A stretch of 11,653 bases of DNA from Brumimicrobium sp965656195 (GTDB lineage Bacteria; Bacteroidota; Bacteroidia; Flavobacteriales_D; Crocinitomicaceae), in contig CBFHJL010000089.1 of the NCBI GenBank assembly GCA_965656195.1, forward strand, positions 1-11,653. Direction: 5' to 3'. Every line of letters starts with the position of its first letter. Positions within the stretch are counted from its first letter, which is position 1. This document shows, piece after piece, positions 1 through 7,069 of the stretch. The notes under the pieces were generated by a model. It saw only the letters and a list, made by a program, of their open reading frames with translations. It did no database searches and had not been told where the DNA came from. The position numbers were made by a program, and so were the translations under genes.

Positions 1-1
1 G

Positions 2-397
2 GTCTTAGGGAGTTTTTCATTTGTAAAAAGTGATCGTACTTCCATCGTGTTGCAGATTCACGGAGTTACTGAATTGAGAGGTAATTTGATGATTGCAATT
101 TATAAGAGTGCTGATAAATTTCCCAAATTTGGCAAAGGAGATGTGAATATGGTTCACAAAGTTCAATCGAAAAGCCCTAGTATTAGTATTGACAATCTTG
201 AAATAGGTAAGACATATGCTTTAGCCGTTTTTCATGATGTAAATGAAAATAAGTTTCTTGATAAGAATTTTTTAGGTATGCCAGAAGAAAAGTATGGTTT
301 CTCCAATGATGCTAGAGGAACTTTTGGTCCGCCGTATTATAGTGAAGCTAGTTTTACGGTTTCTAAGCAGAAAAAACTTAATGTGACGATTCGCTAA
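2..397 (+). CDS. DUF2141 domain-containing protein, 5' end cut by window edge
   Basis: The reading frame is open from base 2 to the TAA at 395-397, so 131 C-terminal codons are visible and the true start lies outside the window. A GTG at position 47 is in frame but falls inside the domain's first strand, so it is probably not the start. The DUF2141 pattern is clear: an opening beta-strand segment (TELRGNLMIAIYKS), then a VFHDVNENKFLDKNFLG block, then PEEKYGFSNDARGTFGPP, and a closing strand ASFTV. Family members are small exported proteins of about 140-150 residues, so only the signal peptide is likely missing. Their biochemical function is unknown. The last 20 bases overlap tail-to-tail with the converging TraB/GumN gene. 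Family assignment is strong; role is unassigned. Confidence 0.9.
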   Translation, partial: VLGSFSFVKSDRTSIVLQIHGVTELRGNLMIAIYKSADKFPKFGKGDVNMVHKVQSKSPSISIDNLEIGKTYALAVFHDVNENKFLDKNFLGMPEEKYGFSNDARGTFGPPYYSEASFTVSKQKKLNVTIR

Positions 398-3300
398 GAC
401 GCTCTAATAACGAGTGTTTCAACTCTTCCAGTCTTGGTTCGATTTCGAAAAAGAAAAAATACGCTCCTTCACCAAAGTCTTTATAACTGGGTAACCTTCC
501 ATCTTTTGGTATCTCTTGGGCTAGATAGTATACTTTCTTATTTTCTACACATTTGTAAAGTGTGAATTTTCGGTCAGCCAATTCGAAATCATCTCGTATC
601 TCGATTGTTTTATACGGGTCATAAAAGCTATCTTCAAAATGATCAAAAGAGATCATACCCAAAATTTCTTCGAAACTGAAGATGTCATATTTTGGTGAAT
701 CCGAAACAGCCATAACTTTCGAATAAGCAATTGAGCTGGTAATGTTACTTTTTAAAATCTTTTTGAGTTTACGATCGACTTTCCCATTTAGCACATGAAG
801 CCACGCAACTTTTACACCCATTCGAAATTCTTCTTCTGATTTTACCTCCCATGAGTTGATCAAGCTATCTAGATATTCTTTTTTATTTGGGATCTCACTT
901 TTATAGATCCATTCTAAATATCGAAATGCTGCCCACTCAGGTTGCTTGGCAGAAAGCATGGACTGAGCAAAACTTTCTGTTTTGAAAGTGTTCTCAAAAA
1001 ACGGGCTTGTTGTAAGCTCGGCAAGATGGAAAGACATCTTCCAGCTCAAACTGTCTTGTATAGAAGGTTCAAAAGATGACCATATCTGGGAAAGGAAAGT
1101 CGCGTTTGATTTTAAAATCCCAATCAATTGCTCCTTATTATCCCAAGGGATATTTTTTTCTTTTGCTCCCTTTGCAATCAAGTTGAATGCTGATTCATTT
1201 TGTTTCTTAGCACTATAGTAGAGCAATGCTTCAGTTAAAAGTGGATTGCTTTTAGTTGCTCTAGACTTCCATATCTCATGTGGTTTAATCGTTGATTCTT
1301 TGGAGTTAGCCAATTTAAATAGAAGTGTGTACTGCAGAAATCCATTGTCATCGTATTTTTCAAAAATAGAGTCCTCCATCATTAGTATTGCGCCCATATG
1401 TTTGGCATTGACATGATCATTCTCAGAAAGCTGAGCAATTCCTTTTGGACCATTATTTATCAACTCATTTTTAACTGCGATGAGATCGAACCCATTTAGG
1501 GAGTCCTCCACAGTGTTTAGGAAAGTCATACTGTCCAGAAAGTGAAGATTTTCATAGCTTGACCTGAATGCATAAGGATAGATCATGTTGGAAGTGCCTA
1601 TCGTTTTACCGTTCAATGTAACTCTGCCGGATAGCGTGTTTTTAGAAGATGTGTAATGAAACGTGTACTCCATTGCGGGTTTTCCTTCGATAATGTAGAA
1701 GCTTGTGTCTATTTCAACTTCGATAGTGCTATCAGGCCAAATTACCTGGTCAGTTAATAATTGCTTTGAAGACTTATCGGAAAATGCCCATGATTTGAAA
1801 TCCTTCTTATATGCCTGAAACGTAATCATATTTTCTGGATCATTTACCAAGTAGTGTTTGGTTGATCGGTACAAATATTTTTCATCATATTTTTCTGGTG
1901 AAAATCCCGAACGGGTTAAGTAGCTAGACAGGTTAGCATTACTTATTTTTTTCTGTTTTGGAGTGGAATCACTGCGTGCTGTGTTAAAGTTAAATCCTTC
2001 TAAAAATTTAACTGCCTTGAGGCTATCTGAACCGGTGTATTGAGCATAGTGAACAACATTTCCTACAATTCTCATTTTTCCAAATGCCTTACGCCCTAAT
2101 CTTTCGGCACTGAATGACTTCTCACTGTAATTCTCATTTTCTATATGACTATAAAAGTTAATACGCTCTTGGTCAAACTCATCTATTAGATAATCACCAT
2201 AATTTTGATCATCCAAGTAAATGGAGTTGTCTGTTATTTGATTCTCGTAAACATATAATGAAGTTTTGCTATTTGGATCAAACCATTTTGCGTACCAGTA
2301 ACGATCTGATTCCGTTTCGTCTGAATAAACGGAGGTATTAAGAGGCATTTTTATTTCCATCGTTTTTGAAGGAGATAATAATGTTGAGTCGAGAGCGGCT
2401 TCTACTGTGCTTCGAGAAAATGAAAATGTTTCAAAAAAACGTTCTGGACGTTTAGAATTAATAAAACGATAGCCACCCGTGCAATAGAGCGTATAAACAA
2501 TATCATTATGATGAAAAGCCCGCATCCAATATACATTGTTTCCTCCGCGATCTATTCTTGCTTGACGAGCTTTGACTTCATTTCCAATCATCAAAGAATC
2601 ATACTGAGAAATGTGTTCAGGTTCAGTTGTGAAGTAATCCTTAATCACTTGATCGAGATCTGTAATAACCTCATAGTGTTGCATGTTTAGCGTGTACGTA
2701 TTGCCTTGCCCCATTTCTCTATATTGAACCAGTCGCATTCCATTTTCTTCATCAGAAATTAACGGTTTTCCAGAGAATTCTATGTTGACGCCAAACTTAT
2801 CATCATTGTAGTAGTAGCCCGAACATTTGTCTAACTCTTTTTCTTCTGTCGTTTTCTCCTCTGAAAACTTTGCATTCACAACTTCAACAGTGTATCCTTT
2901 TTCTTTAAGTAATGGCACAATTCCTTCAGGTCCCATGAGGTGAGCGGCACCAACTGCGCAGAATACCTTTTCTTTTTGCATTAAAGTATCCAGACCATCT
3001 GCCATGACATGATTCCTGTCTACCAATAACTCCTCGTAAAGGTTCACATATCTGCGTGTTGAAAGCTTCGTGAAATCATGGAGTTCATTTGCTTTTCCCT
3101 CAAGGTAGAGTTTTTTCATTTCCTCTTTGGACGGAGACTCAATATACCCTTGAATATTCGTGTCTAACTCATTATTTAATCCGATCTTCAACTGATCTTC
3201 TATGGCTTCTAAAGGATAGAAATTCTTATCGCAATTATCAGCGATCTGTTTGAAGTAAAGGTCTATAAATTGTGGTCTGCCGTTATCAGATCCATAACCG

Positions 3301-3665
3301 GTAAATGTGACTTTATCCCGATTTGAAAAAGGGATAATCCAATCAAAAATATCATTTCCAAAGTTGTAGGAAGGGTAATCAAAATAACGATCATCTCCCA
3401 TCAATTCGGTGATATCCGTTTCTAAAATCACTGCATCAGCATTGTTAATTGCAGTATAGAGCTGATCTGGAAAGTTGAATATGTCAGGGTCGTTGCTGTG
3501 ATATGTACCGAATAGATACTGAGGTGATGTCAAATCATTTCCTGTGATCTTCCATAGCAACTGGTAGTTACTTCTATCTATACTATCCTTCTCTTGAGCA
3601 AGAATTTGACTCAGTGTCGAAAGAAACAGGAATGCAGCAAGAAGAAATTTTAAAAATAGGTTCAC
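378..3665 (-). CDS. TraB/GumN family protein with very long C-terminal extension
   Basis: This is a 1095-residue exported protein. Residues 1-23 are a signal peptide (hydrophobic run LLAAFLFLSTL, then ILAQ). Residues about 35-265 form a TraB/GumN (Tiki-like) domain. It has the first GxxH motif GTYH at 53-56, ILETD with E82, PLEAIEDQL at 151-159, an RN pair at 217-218, and the second GxxH motif GAAH at 239-242 followed by GIVPLLKEKGYTV. In Tiki proteases the two GxxH motifs and a Glu are the metal/catalytic residues; here all are present, so metallohydrolase activity is plausible but inferred. Bacterial GumN proteins are usually near 300 residues. The remaining 800 residues seem to hold three beta-rich modules (about 282-417, 433-561, 596-718), then a mostly helical part (720-1010) and a short beta end. 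The start is GTG: an in-frame TAG lies four codons upstream with no ATG between. The gene sits 45 bp after hutI and is probably co-transcribed with it. Confidence 0.88.
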   Translation of the reverse strand: MNLFLKFLLAAFLFLSTLSQILAQEKDSIDRSNYQLLWKITGNDLTSPQYLFGTYHSNDPDIFNFPDQLYTAINNADAVILETDITELMGDDRYFDYPSYNFGNDIFDWIIPFSNRDKVTFTGYGSDNGRPQFIDLYFKQIADNCDKNFYPLEAIEDQLKIGLNNELDTNIQGYIESPSKEEMKKLYLEGKANELHDFTKLSTRRYVNLYEELLVDRNHVMADGLDTLMQKEKVFCAVGAAHLMGPEGIVPLLKEKGYTVEVVNAKFSEEKTTEEKELDKCSGYYYNDDKFGVNIEFSGKPLISDEENGMRLVQYREMGQGNTYTLNMQHYEVITDLDQVIKDYFTTEPEHISQYDSLMIGNEVKARQARIDRGGNNVYWMRAFHHNDIVYTLYCTGGYRFINSKRPERFFETFSFSRSTVEAALDSTLLSPSKTMEIKMPLNTSVYSDETESDRYWYAKWFDPNSKTSLYVYENQITDNSIYLDDQNYGDYLIDEFDQERINFYSHIENENYSEKSFSAERLGRKAFGKMRIVGNVVHYAQYTGSDSLKAVKFLEGFNFNTARSDSTPKQKKISNANLSSYLTRSGFSPEKYDEKYLYRSTKHYLVNDPENMITFQAYKKDFKSWAFSDKSSKQLLTDQVIWPDSTIEVEIDTSFYIIEGKPAMEYTFHYTSSKNTLSGRVTLNGKTIGTSNMIYPYAFRSSYENLHFLDSMTFLNTVEDSLNGFDLIAVKNELINNGPKGIAQLSENDHVNAKHMGAILMMEDSIFEKYDDNGFLQYTLLFKLANSKESTIKPHEIWKSRATKSNPLLTEALLYYSAKKQNESAFNLIAKGAKEKNIPWDNKEQLIGILKSNATFLSQIWSSFEPSIQDSLSWKMSFHLAELTTSPFFENTFKTESFAQSMLSAKQPEWAAFRYLEWIYKSEIPNKKEYLDSLINSWEVKSEEEFRMGVKVAWLHVLNGKVDRKLKKILKSNITSSIAYSKVMAVSDSPKYDIFSFEEILGMISFDHFEDSFYDPYKTIEIRDDFELADRKFTLYKCVENKKVYYLAQEIPKDGRLPSYKDFGEGAYFFFFEIEPRLEELKHSLLERLSESSH

Positions 3666-3710
3666 TCTAATAGAACGCTAAAATCCACTAAAAGTTTCAT
3701 TTGAGACCCA

Positions 3711-4967
3711 CTAACCTTGCTTAAATAATTCACCGTTTAAAAATACAGATTCTATATTGTTTTCACCAAAAGAATACGGAATTCGAGCCAAAGCATTCAT
3801 CGGTTTCGTGATCAAGATATTTGCCTTCTTACCAATGCTGATCGAACCGTACGTATCTGCTAAATCCATCGCATCAGCTGAATTGATTGTGATCGCATTC
3901 AATGCTTCAACTGGAGTCATCTTCATTTTAGTGCAGGCAAGTGAAGTCAAGAATTGCATATTTCCTGATGGAGCCGAACCCGGATTAAAATCTGAAGCAA
4001 GTGCAACAGGGAGGTCGTTTTCAATCATTTTACGTGCTTTTCCGTAGGGAATGGATAAGAAGAAAGAACACCCGGGAAGTAAAGTTGGAATACACTCAGA
4101 ACCTTTTAATGCATCAATATCTGCGTCATCCATTTCTTCAAGGTGGTCGACTGATTTCGCACCGTGTTCAACAGCTGCTTTTACGCCGCCCATTACCGAG
4201 AATTGATTGACATGTACTTTTGGAGTCAGACCGTATTTAGCACCAGCCTCCAGGATCTCATTCATTTCTTCAACGGTGAAATAATTGCGTTCACAAAAGC
4301 AATCGATGTAATCAGCCAGCCCTTCTTCTTGTATTTTTGGCAGCATTTCATTGATCATTATGTCAATGTATCCGCGGCGGTTTTCCTTATATTCTTTTGG
4401 AATGGCATGTGCTCCAAGGAACGTTGCTTTGATGGCCATTGGAGAAGCTTCCTTTAGTCGCTTGATTACGCGCAGCATTTTTAACTCTGCTTCAGTCGTC
4501 AACCCATAACCCGATTTGATCTCTATCGCACCAGTACCAAAAGGCACCAAAGAATGAATACGTTTCAGCGCATCTTCGAAGAGTTGATCTTCATCCATTT
4601 GTTGAAGCTTACCTGCCGAGTTTAAAATTCCACCACCTTTTAGTGCAATCTCCTCGTAGCTTAACCCTCTGATCCGATCTTCAAATTCTCCTTCACGTGT
4701 ATCTGCAAAAACAGCGTGTGTATGCGAATCACAAAAAGCAGGAAGAACAAACTTACCCTCAGCATCAATGACTTCAAGGTCTCTCCAATCGGTAATTCCA
4801 CCCCAGTCTTTCATGCTTCCATAGGCAACAATTGTATCATTTTCGATTGCCAAAAAAGCGTTTTCCAACATGTCTGACTTTTGCATGTTGCTTCCTTTTT
4901 TTGCGGAAACGAGATTGTCATTTGCTTGAAATAGTCCTTTTATGTTCTTGATCAATATTTTTCCCAT
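3711..4967 (-). CDS. hutI: Imidazolonepropionase (histidine degradation)
   Basis: HutI hydrolyses 4-imidazolone-5-propanoate to N-formimino-L-glutamate, the third step of histidine degradation, in the cytoplasm. It belongs to the metal-dependent amidohydrolase superfamily. Numbering from a TTG six codons upstream, the sequence shows the metal-binding HxH (CDSHTHAVF, H88/H90), the family block YEEIALKGGGI, substrate-loop EIKSGYGLTTEAE at 155-167, GAHAIP with H193, VHVNQF with H258, DHLEEM with H281, and the metal Asp in ASDFNPGS (D332). I prefer the ATG at 4967 (protein MGKILIKN..., 418 aa), which fits the usual family start; the TTG at 4985 would add six poorly conserved residues. No other hut gene lies in the window, so the rest of the pathway must be elsewhere. 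A TAnnTTTG element sits about 50 bp upstream. Identification is secure. Confidence 0.96.
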   Translation of the reverse strand: MGKILIKNIKGLFQANDNLVSAKKGSNMQKSDMLENAFLAIENDTIVAYGSMKDWGGITDWRDLEVIDAEGKFVLPAFCDSHTHAVFADTREGEFEDRIRGLSYEEIALKGGGILNSAGKLQQMDEDQLFEDALKRIHSLVPFGTGAIEIKSGYGLTTEAELKMLRVIKRLKEASPMAIKATFLGAHAIPKEYKENRRGYIDIMINEMLPKIQEEGLADYIDCFCERNYFTVEEMNEILEAGAKYGLTPKVHVNQFSVMGGVKAAVEHGAKSVDHLEEMDDADIDALKGSECIPTLLPGCSFFLSIPYGKARKMIENDLPVALASDFNPGSAPSGNMQFLTSLACTKMKMTPVEALNAITINSADAMDLADTYGSISIGKKANILITKPMNALARIPYSFGENNIESVFLNGELFKQG

Positions 4968-5016
4968 GGCATTGCTGTTTTTCAAGTTTCAAAATTAATT
5001 AAAGCTCAACGCAATC

Positions 5017-5024
5017 CAAATCTA
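5017..5024 (-). promoter_or_regulatory. Candidate -7 element of the hutI promoter
   Basis: Read on the minus strand this is TAGATTTG, a perfect match to the Bacteroidota -7 consensus TAnnTTTG. A TTTC lies 23 bases further upstream (complement of 5048-5051), an imperfect match to the -33 TTTG. A transcript starting near 5011 would have a leader of about 44 nt before the hutI ATG. The TraB/GumN gene would be on the same transcript. This is motif evidence only. Confidence 0.5.
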
Positions 5025-5087
5025 ATTCTGCAGCGTATATACTTTTTGAAACACGACATGCTGTGTTAGTTTCTTATGGTTTAGTGG

Positions 5088-5132
5088 AATGGTCAGGTGC
5101 ACCTTTTTGTACCTGACCATTTTTGTTTTTTG
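5088..5132 (+). terminator. Orphan intrinsic terminator-like hairpin on + strand between hutI and prs
   Basis: AATGGTCAGGT (5088-5098) is perfectly complementary to ACCTGACCATT (5111-5121), and the stem can extend inward through a G-U, a C-G and an A-T pair to a loop of about 6 nt. On the + strand the right arm runs straight into TTTT-G-TTTTTT, the layout of a rho-independent terminator. On the minus strand no T-run follows, so it is directional. No coding region on + lies upstream in the gap after hutI; the hairpin sits about 80-120 bp before the prs ATG. It could end a small RNA, act as a prs leader attenuator, or block antisense readthrough. Confidence 0.7.
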
Positions 5133-5183
5133 AGGACAGCTGAAAGAATTTGTCAAAGGACCAATAAAACAAACTATTTTCAT

Positions 5184-5191
5184 TAATTTTG
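5184..5191 (+). promoter_or_regulatory. Candidate -7 element of the prs-rplY promoter
   Basis: TAATTTTG is a perfect match to the Bacteroidota TAnnTTTG element. It would start transcription near 5197, giving a leader of about 15 nt. No TTTG/TTG lies at the usual spacing; the nearest, at 5149-5152, is 31 bases upstream, which is too far. If this is the promoter, the hairpin at 5088-5132 lies outside the prs transcript. Confidence 0.45.
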
Positions 5192-5211
5192 TCCCCTTAA
5201 TAAAAGTCGCT

Positions 5212-6150
5212 ATGTCTATAGAAGTAAAAATATTCGCAGGCCGTGCTTCCAAGCATTTAGGAGAGCAAATAGCTAAGAGCTATGGTATTGCTCCTGGTAA
5301 TGTAAGTGTTTCTGAATTCAGTGATGGTGAATTTCAACCGTCATTTGAAGAAACAGTGCGTGGTCAAGATGTTTTTATTGTACAATCTACGATGCCTCCA
5401 GCAGATAACTTGATGGAGCTGTTGTTAATGATAGATGCTGCGAAAAGAGCTTCTGCTCGTAAGATTATTGCGGTACTTCCGTATTTCGGTTTTGCACGTC
5501 AAGATCGAAAAGACAAGCCTCGTGTTGCAATTGGTGCAAAGCTTGTAGCAAACATGTTGACAGCTGCAGGAATGGATCGTTTGATGACAATGGATCTTCA
5601 CGCTGACCAAATTCAAGGATTCTTTGAAGTTCCTGTAGATCATCTTTATGCTTCTACGGTTTTCTTTCCAGAAATTCAGAAGATGGCAGAATCTGGAAAC
5701 TTAGTTATGGCTGCTCCAGATGTTGGAGGTGCGAAAAGAGCTAATTCATACGCTAAGAAATTAGACTTAGGATTAGCGATTTGTCACAAACAACGTAAGA
5801 AAGCGAATGTCATCTCTGAAATGACCGTAATTGGTGATGTTGCTGGTAAAGATGTAGTGATCGTTGATGACATGTGTGATACAGCAGGTACATTGACAAG
5901 AGCTGCAGATCTTCTAACAGAAAGAGGAGCGAAAAGTGTTCGTGCATATTGTACACACGCTGTACTTTCTGGTCCAGCTTATGAGCGTATTGAAAATTCA
6001 AATCTTACGGAATTGATTGTAACAGATACAATTCCTTTGAAAAAGCAGTCGGATAAAATCCGAGTGATCAGTATCACAGAACTATTCGGTGATGTGATTC
6101 AAAAACTCGTGCATAACGAGTCTATAAGTAAACACTTTGTAATCTCATAA
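5212..6150 (+). CDS. prs: Ribose-phosphate pyrophosphokinase (PRPP synthase)
   Basis: Prs makes 5-phosphoribosyl-1-pyrophosphate from ribose 5-phosphate and ATP, the precursor of purines, pyrimidines, NAD, histidine and tryptophan; it is cytosolic. The 312-residue length is standard. Visible family motifs in order: FSDGE at 36-40, the ATP-site segment YFGFARQDRK at 91-100, the signature DLHADQIQGFF at 128-138 with the metal/active-site H130, PDVGGAKRA at 169-177 with D170, the flexible catalytic loop HKQRKKANV with Lys193 and Arg195 in the K-x-R arrangement, and the PRPP-binding loop VVIVDDMCDTAGTL at 215-228. The ATG at 5212 gives the canonical N-terminus (VKIFAGRASKHLGEQIA). rplY follows after 11 bp, so the two genes are almost certainly one transcription unit. 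The gene is intact, with nothing unusual in it. Confidence 0.98.
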   Translation: MSIEVKIFAGRASKHLGEQIAKSYGIAPGNVSVSEFSDGEFQPSFEETVRGQDVFIVQSTMPPADNLMELLLMIDAAKRASARKIIAVLPYFGFARQDRKDKPRVAIGAKLVANMLTAAGMDRLMTMDLHADQIQGFFEVPVDHLYASTVFFPEIQKMAESGNLVMAAPDVGGAKRANSYAKKLDLGLAICHKQRKKANVISEMTVIGDVAGKDVVIVDDMCDTAGTLTRAADLLTERGAKSVRAYCTHAVLSGPAYERIENSNLTELIVTDTIPLKKQSDKIRVISITELFGDVIQKLVHNESISKHFVIS

Positions 6151-6161
6151 TTTAATATATA

Positions 6162-6791
6162 ATGAAAGTAGTACAATTGAGCGGTTCGCCAAGAGCGAAC
6201 GTAGGGAAGAAGGACGCTAAGGCTGTTCGTAACAGTGGAGGTGTACCTTGTGTACTTTACGGTTCAGGAGAACAAACTTATTTCTCCGTACGTGATGTAG
6301 ACATGGAAAAGTTAATCTTTTCTCCAGATGTTTATCAAATCGAAATCGATGTTGATGGAACAAAAAAGAAAGCGATCATTCAGGAGCTACAAATGCACCC
6401 TGTAACTGATAAGCCGATGCACGTTGATTTTCTTGAGCTACAAGATGGTAAGCCAGTAAAAATTGGTATTCCAGTGCGTATCACAGGACGTTCTAAAGGT
6501 GTTTTGAATGGTGGACGTTTGCAAGCAATCTTTAGAAGGTTGAATGTAGAAGGTCTTCCAAAAGATCTTCCAGAAGTAGTTGAACTAGATGTAACTCCAT
6601 TACGTATAGGAATGTCTATTCGTGTTAGAGATATCGAAATTCCAGGTGTTAAACTTCTTCATGCATCTGATGCGGTTGTTGTTTCAGTTAAAATGGCACG
6701 TGGTGCAGTTGACGAAGATGACGACGAAGAAGAGACTGAAGAAGGAGCAGAAGGAGCAACTTCAGAAGGCTCAGAAGAGAATGAGGGATAG
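6162..6791 (+). CDS. rplY: 50S ribosomal protein L25 (Ctc/TL5 long form)
   Basis: This is a 5S rRNA-binding protein of the large ribosomal subunit, in the two-domain Ctc/TL5 form (209 aa against about 94 for E. coli L25). Residues 1-92 are the L25 beta-barrel domain (GKKDAKAVRNSGGVPCVLYG near the start, then MHPVTDKPMHVDFLEL at 78-93). Residues about 98-180 are the C-terminal Ctc domain (KIGIPVRITGRSKGVLNGG, then RVRDIEIPGVKLLHASDAVVVSV). Residues 184-209 are an Asp/Glu-rich tail, a common and poorly conserved ending in this form. The gene starts 11 bp after prs in an A/T-rich leader without Shine-Dalgarno. The prs-ctc order also occurs in Bacillus subtilis, where a peptidyl-tRNA hydrolase gene follows; here a terminator follows instead. 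Confidence 0.97.
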   Translation: MKVVQLSGSPRANVGKKDAKAVRNSGGVPCVLYGSGEQTYFSVRDVDMEKLIFSPDVYQIEIDVDGTKKKAIIQELQMHPVTDKPMHVDFLELQDGKPVKIGIPVRITGRSKGVLNGGRLQAIFRRLNVEGLPKDLPEVVELDVTPLRIGMSIRVRDIEIPGVKLLHASDAVVVSVKMARGAVDEDDDEEETEEGAEGATSEGSEENEG

Positions 6792-6815
6792 TCCTCTAAG
6801 AAATACAGAATACAT

Positions 6816-6848
6816 AAAAGCGTTCCAGCAGTGGAGCGCTTTTTTTTT
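6816..6848 (+). terminator. Intrinsic terminator of prs-rplY
   Basis: AAAAGCGTTCCA (6816-6827) pairs with TGGAGCGCTTTT (6832-6843) around a GCAG tetraloop, with one G-U wobble. Eight consecutive T bases (6841-6848) follow the GC-rich stem. It lies 25 bp after the rplY stop codon and closes the prs-rplY unit. Confidence 0.9.
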
Positions 6849-7030
6849 GCAACTCATTTTTTAATCAGTGTATAAAGAAATGTTTGGGAATGTAGAATTT
6901 CATCTTTCTGATTTCCTTCCTATTTCACCTCAATATGTGATTTTAACTCCAAATAGGGATTAAAGAATCTGGCTTTCGTGGTTAAACATACAGATTCATC
7001 TTTATTATTTTAAGAACTCAACCATTTTCG

Positions 7031-7038
7031 TATTTTTA
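7031..7038 (+). promoter_or_regulatory. Weak candidate -7 element for the PorP/SprF gene
   Basis: TATTTTTA matches TAnnTTTG except for the last base and lies about 30 bp before the chosen start codon. No convincing -33 element is visible. A promoter is expected here, because the preceding unit ends in a strong terminator and nearly 280 bp of noncoding A/T-rich sequence separates the genes. The exact element is uncertain. Confidence 0.25.
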
Positions 7039-7069
7039 ACGTCTACTGTTCACAGAACAATTGATGCTT

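Noticed and set aside
982..1218. Plus-strand ORF inside the TraB/GumN gene
   Set aside because: It lies antisense within a well-supported coding region and has no family-like sequence.
3757..4457. Three plus-strand ORFs antisense to hutI
   Set aside because: hutI carries all its catalytic motifs on the opposite strand; these are reading-frame shadows.
4968..5211. Possible tRNA or known riboswitch class in the hutI-prs spacer
   Set aside because: I looked for a cloverleaf, a T-arm motif and ykkC/PRPP-like core sequences and saw none; only the single terminator-like hairpin and one small stem are supported.
5022..5252. Minus-strand ORF of 76 codons across the hutI-prs gap into prs
   Set aside because: It overlaps the prs start, covers the hairpin and promoter elements, has low-complexity content and matches no family; it is a shadow frame.
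6868..6963. Short + strand ORF of 27-31 codons (GTG at 6868 or ATG at 6880) after the rplY terminator
   Set aside because: It is very short, has no recognisable family or signal peptide, and shows no start-site support; chance ORFs of this size are common in A/T-rich spacers.
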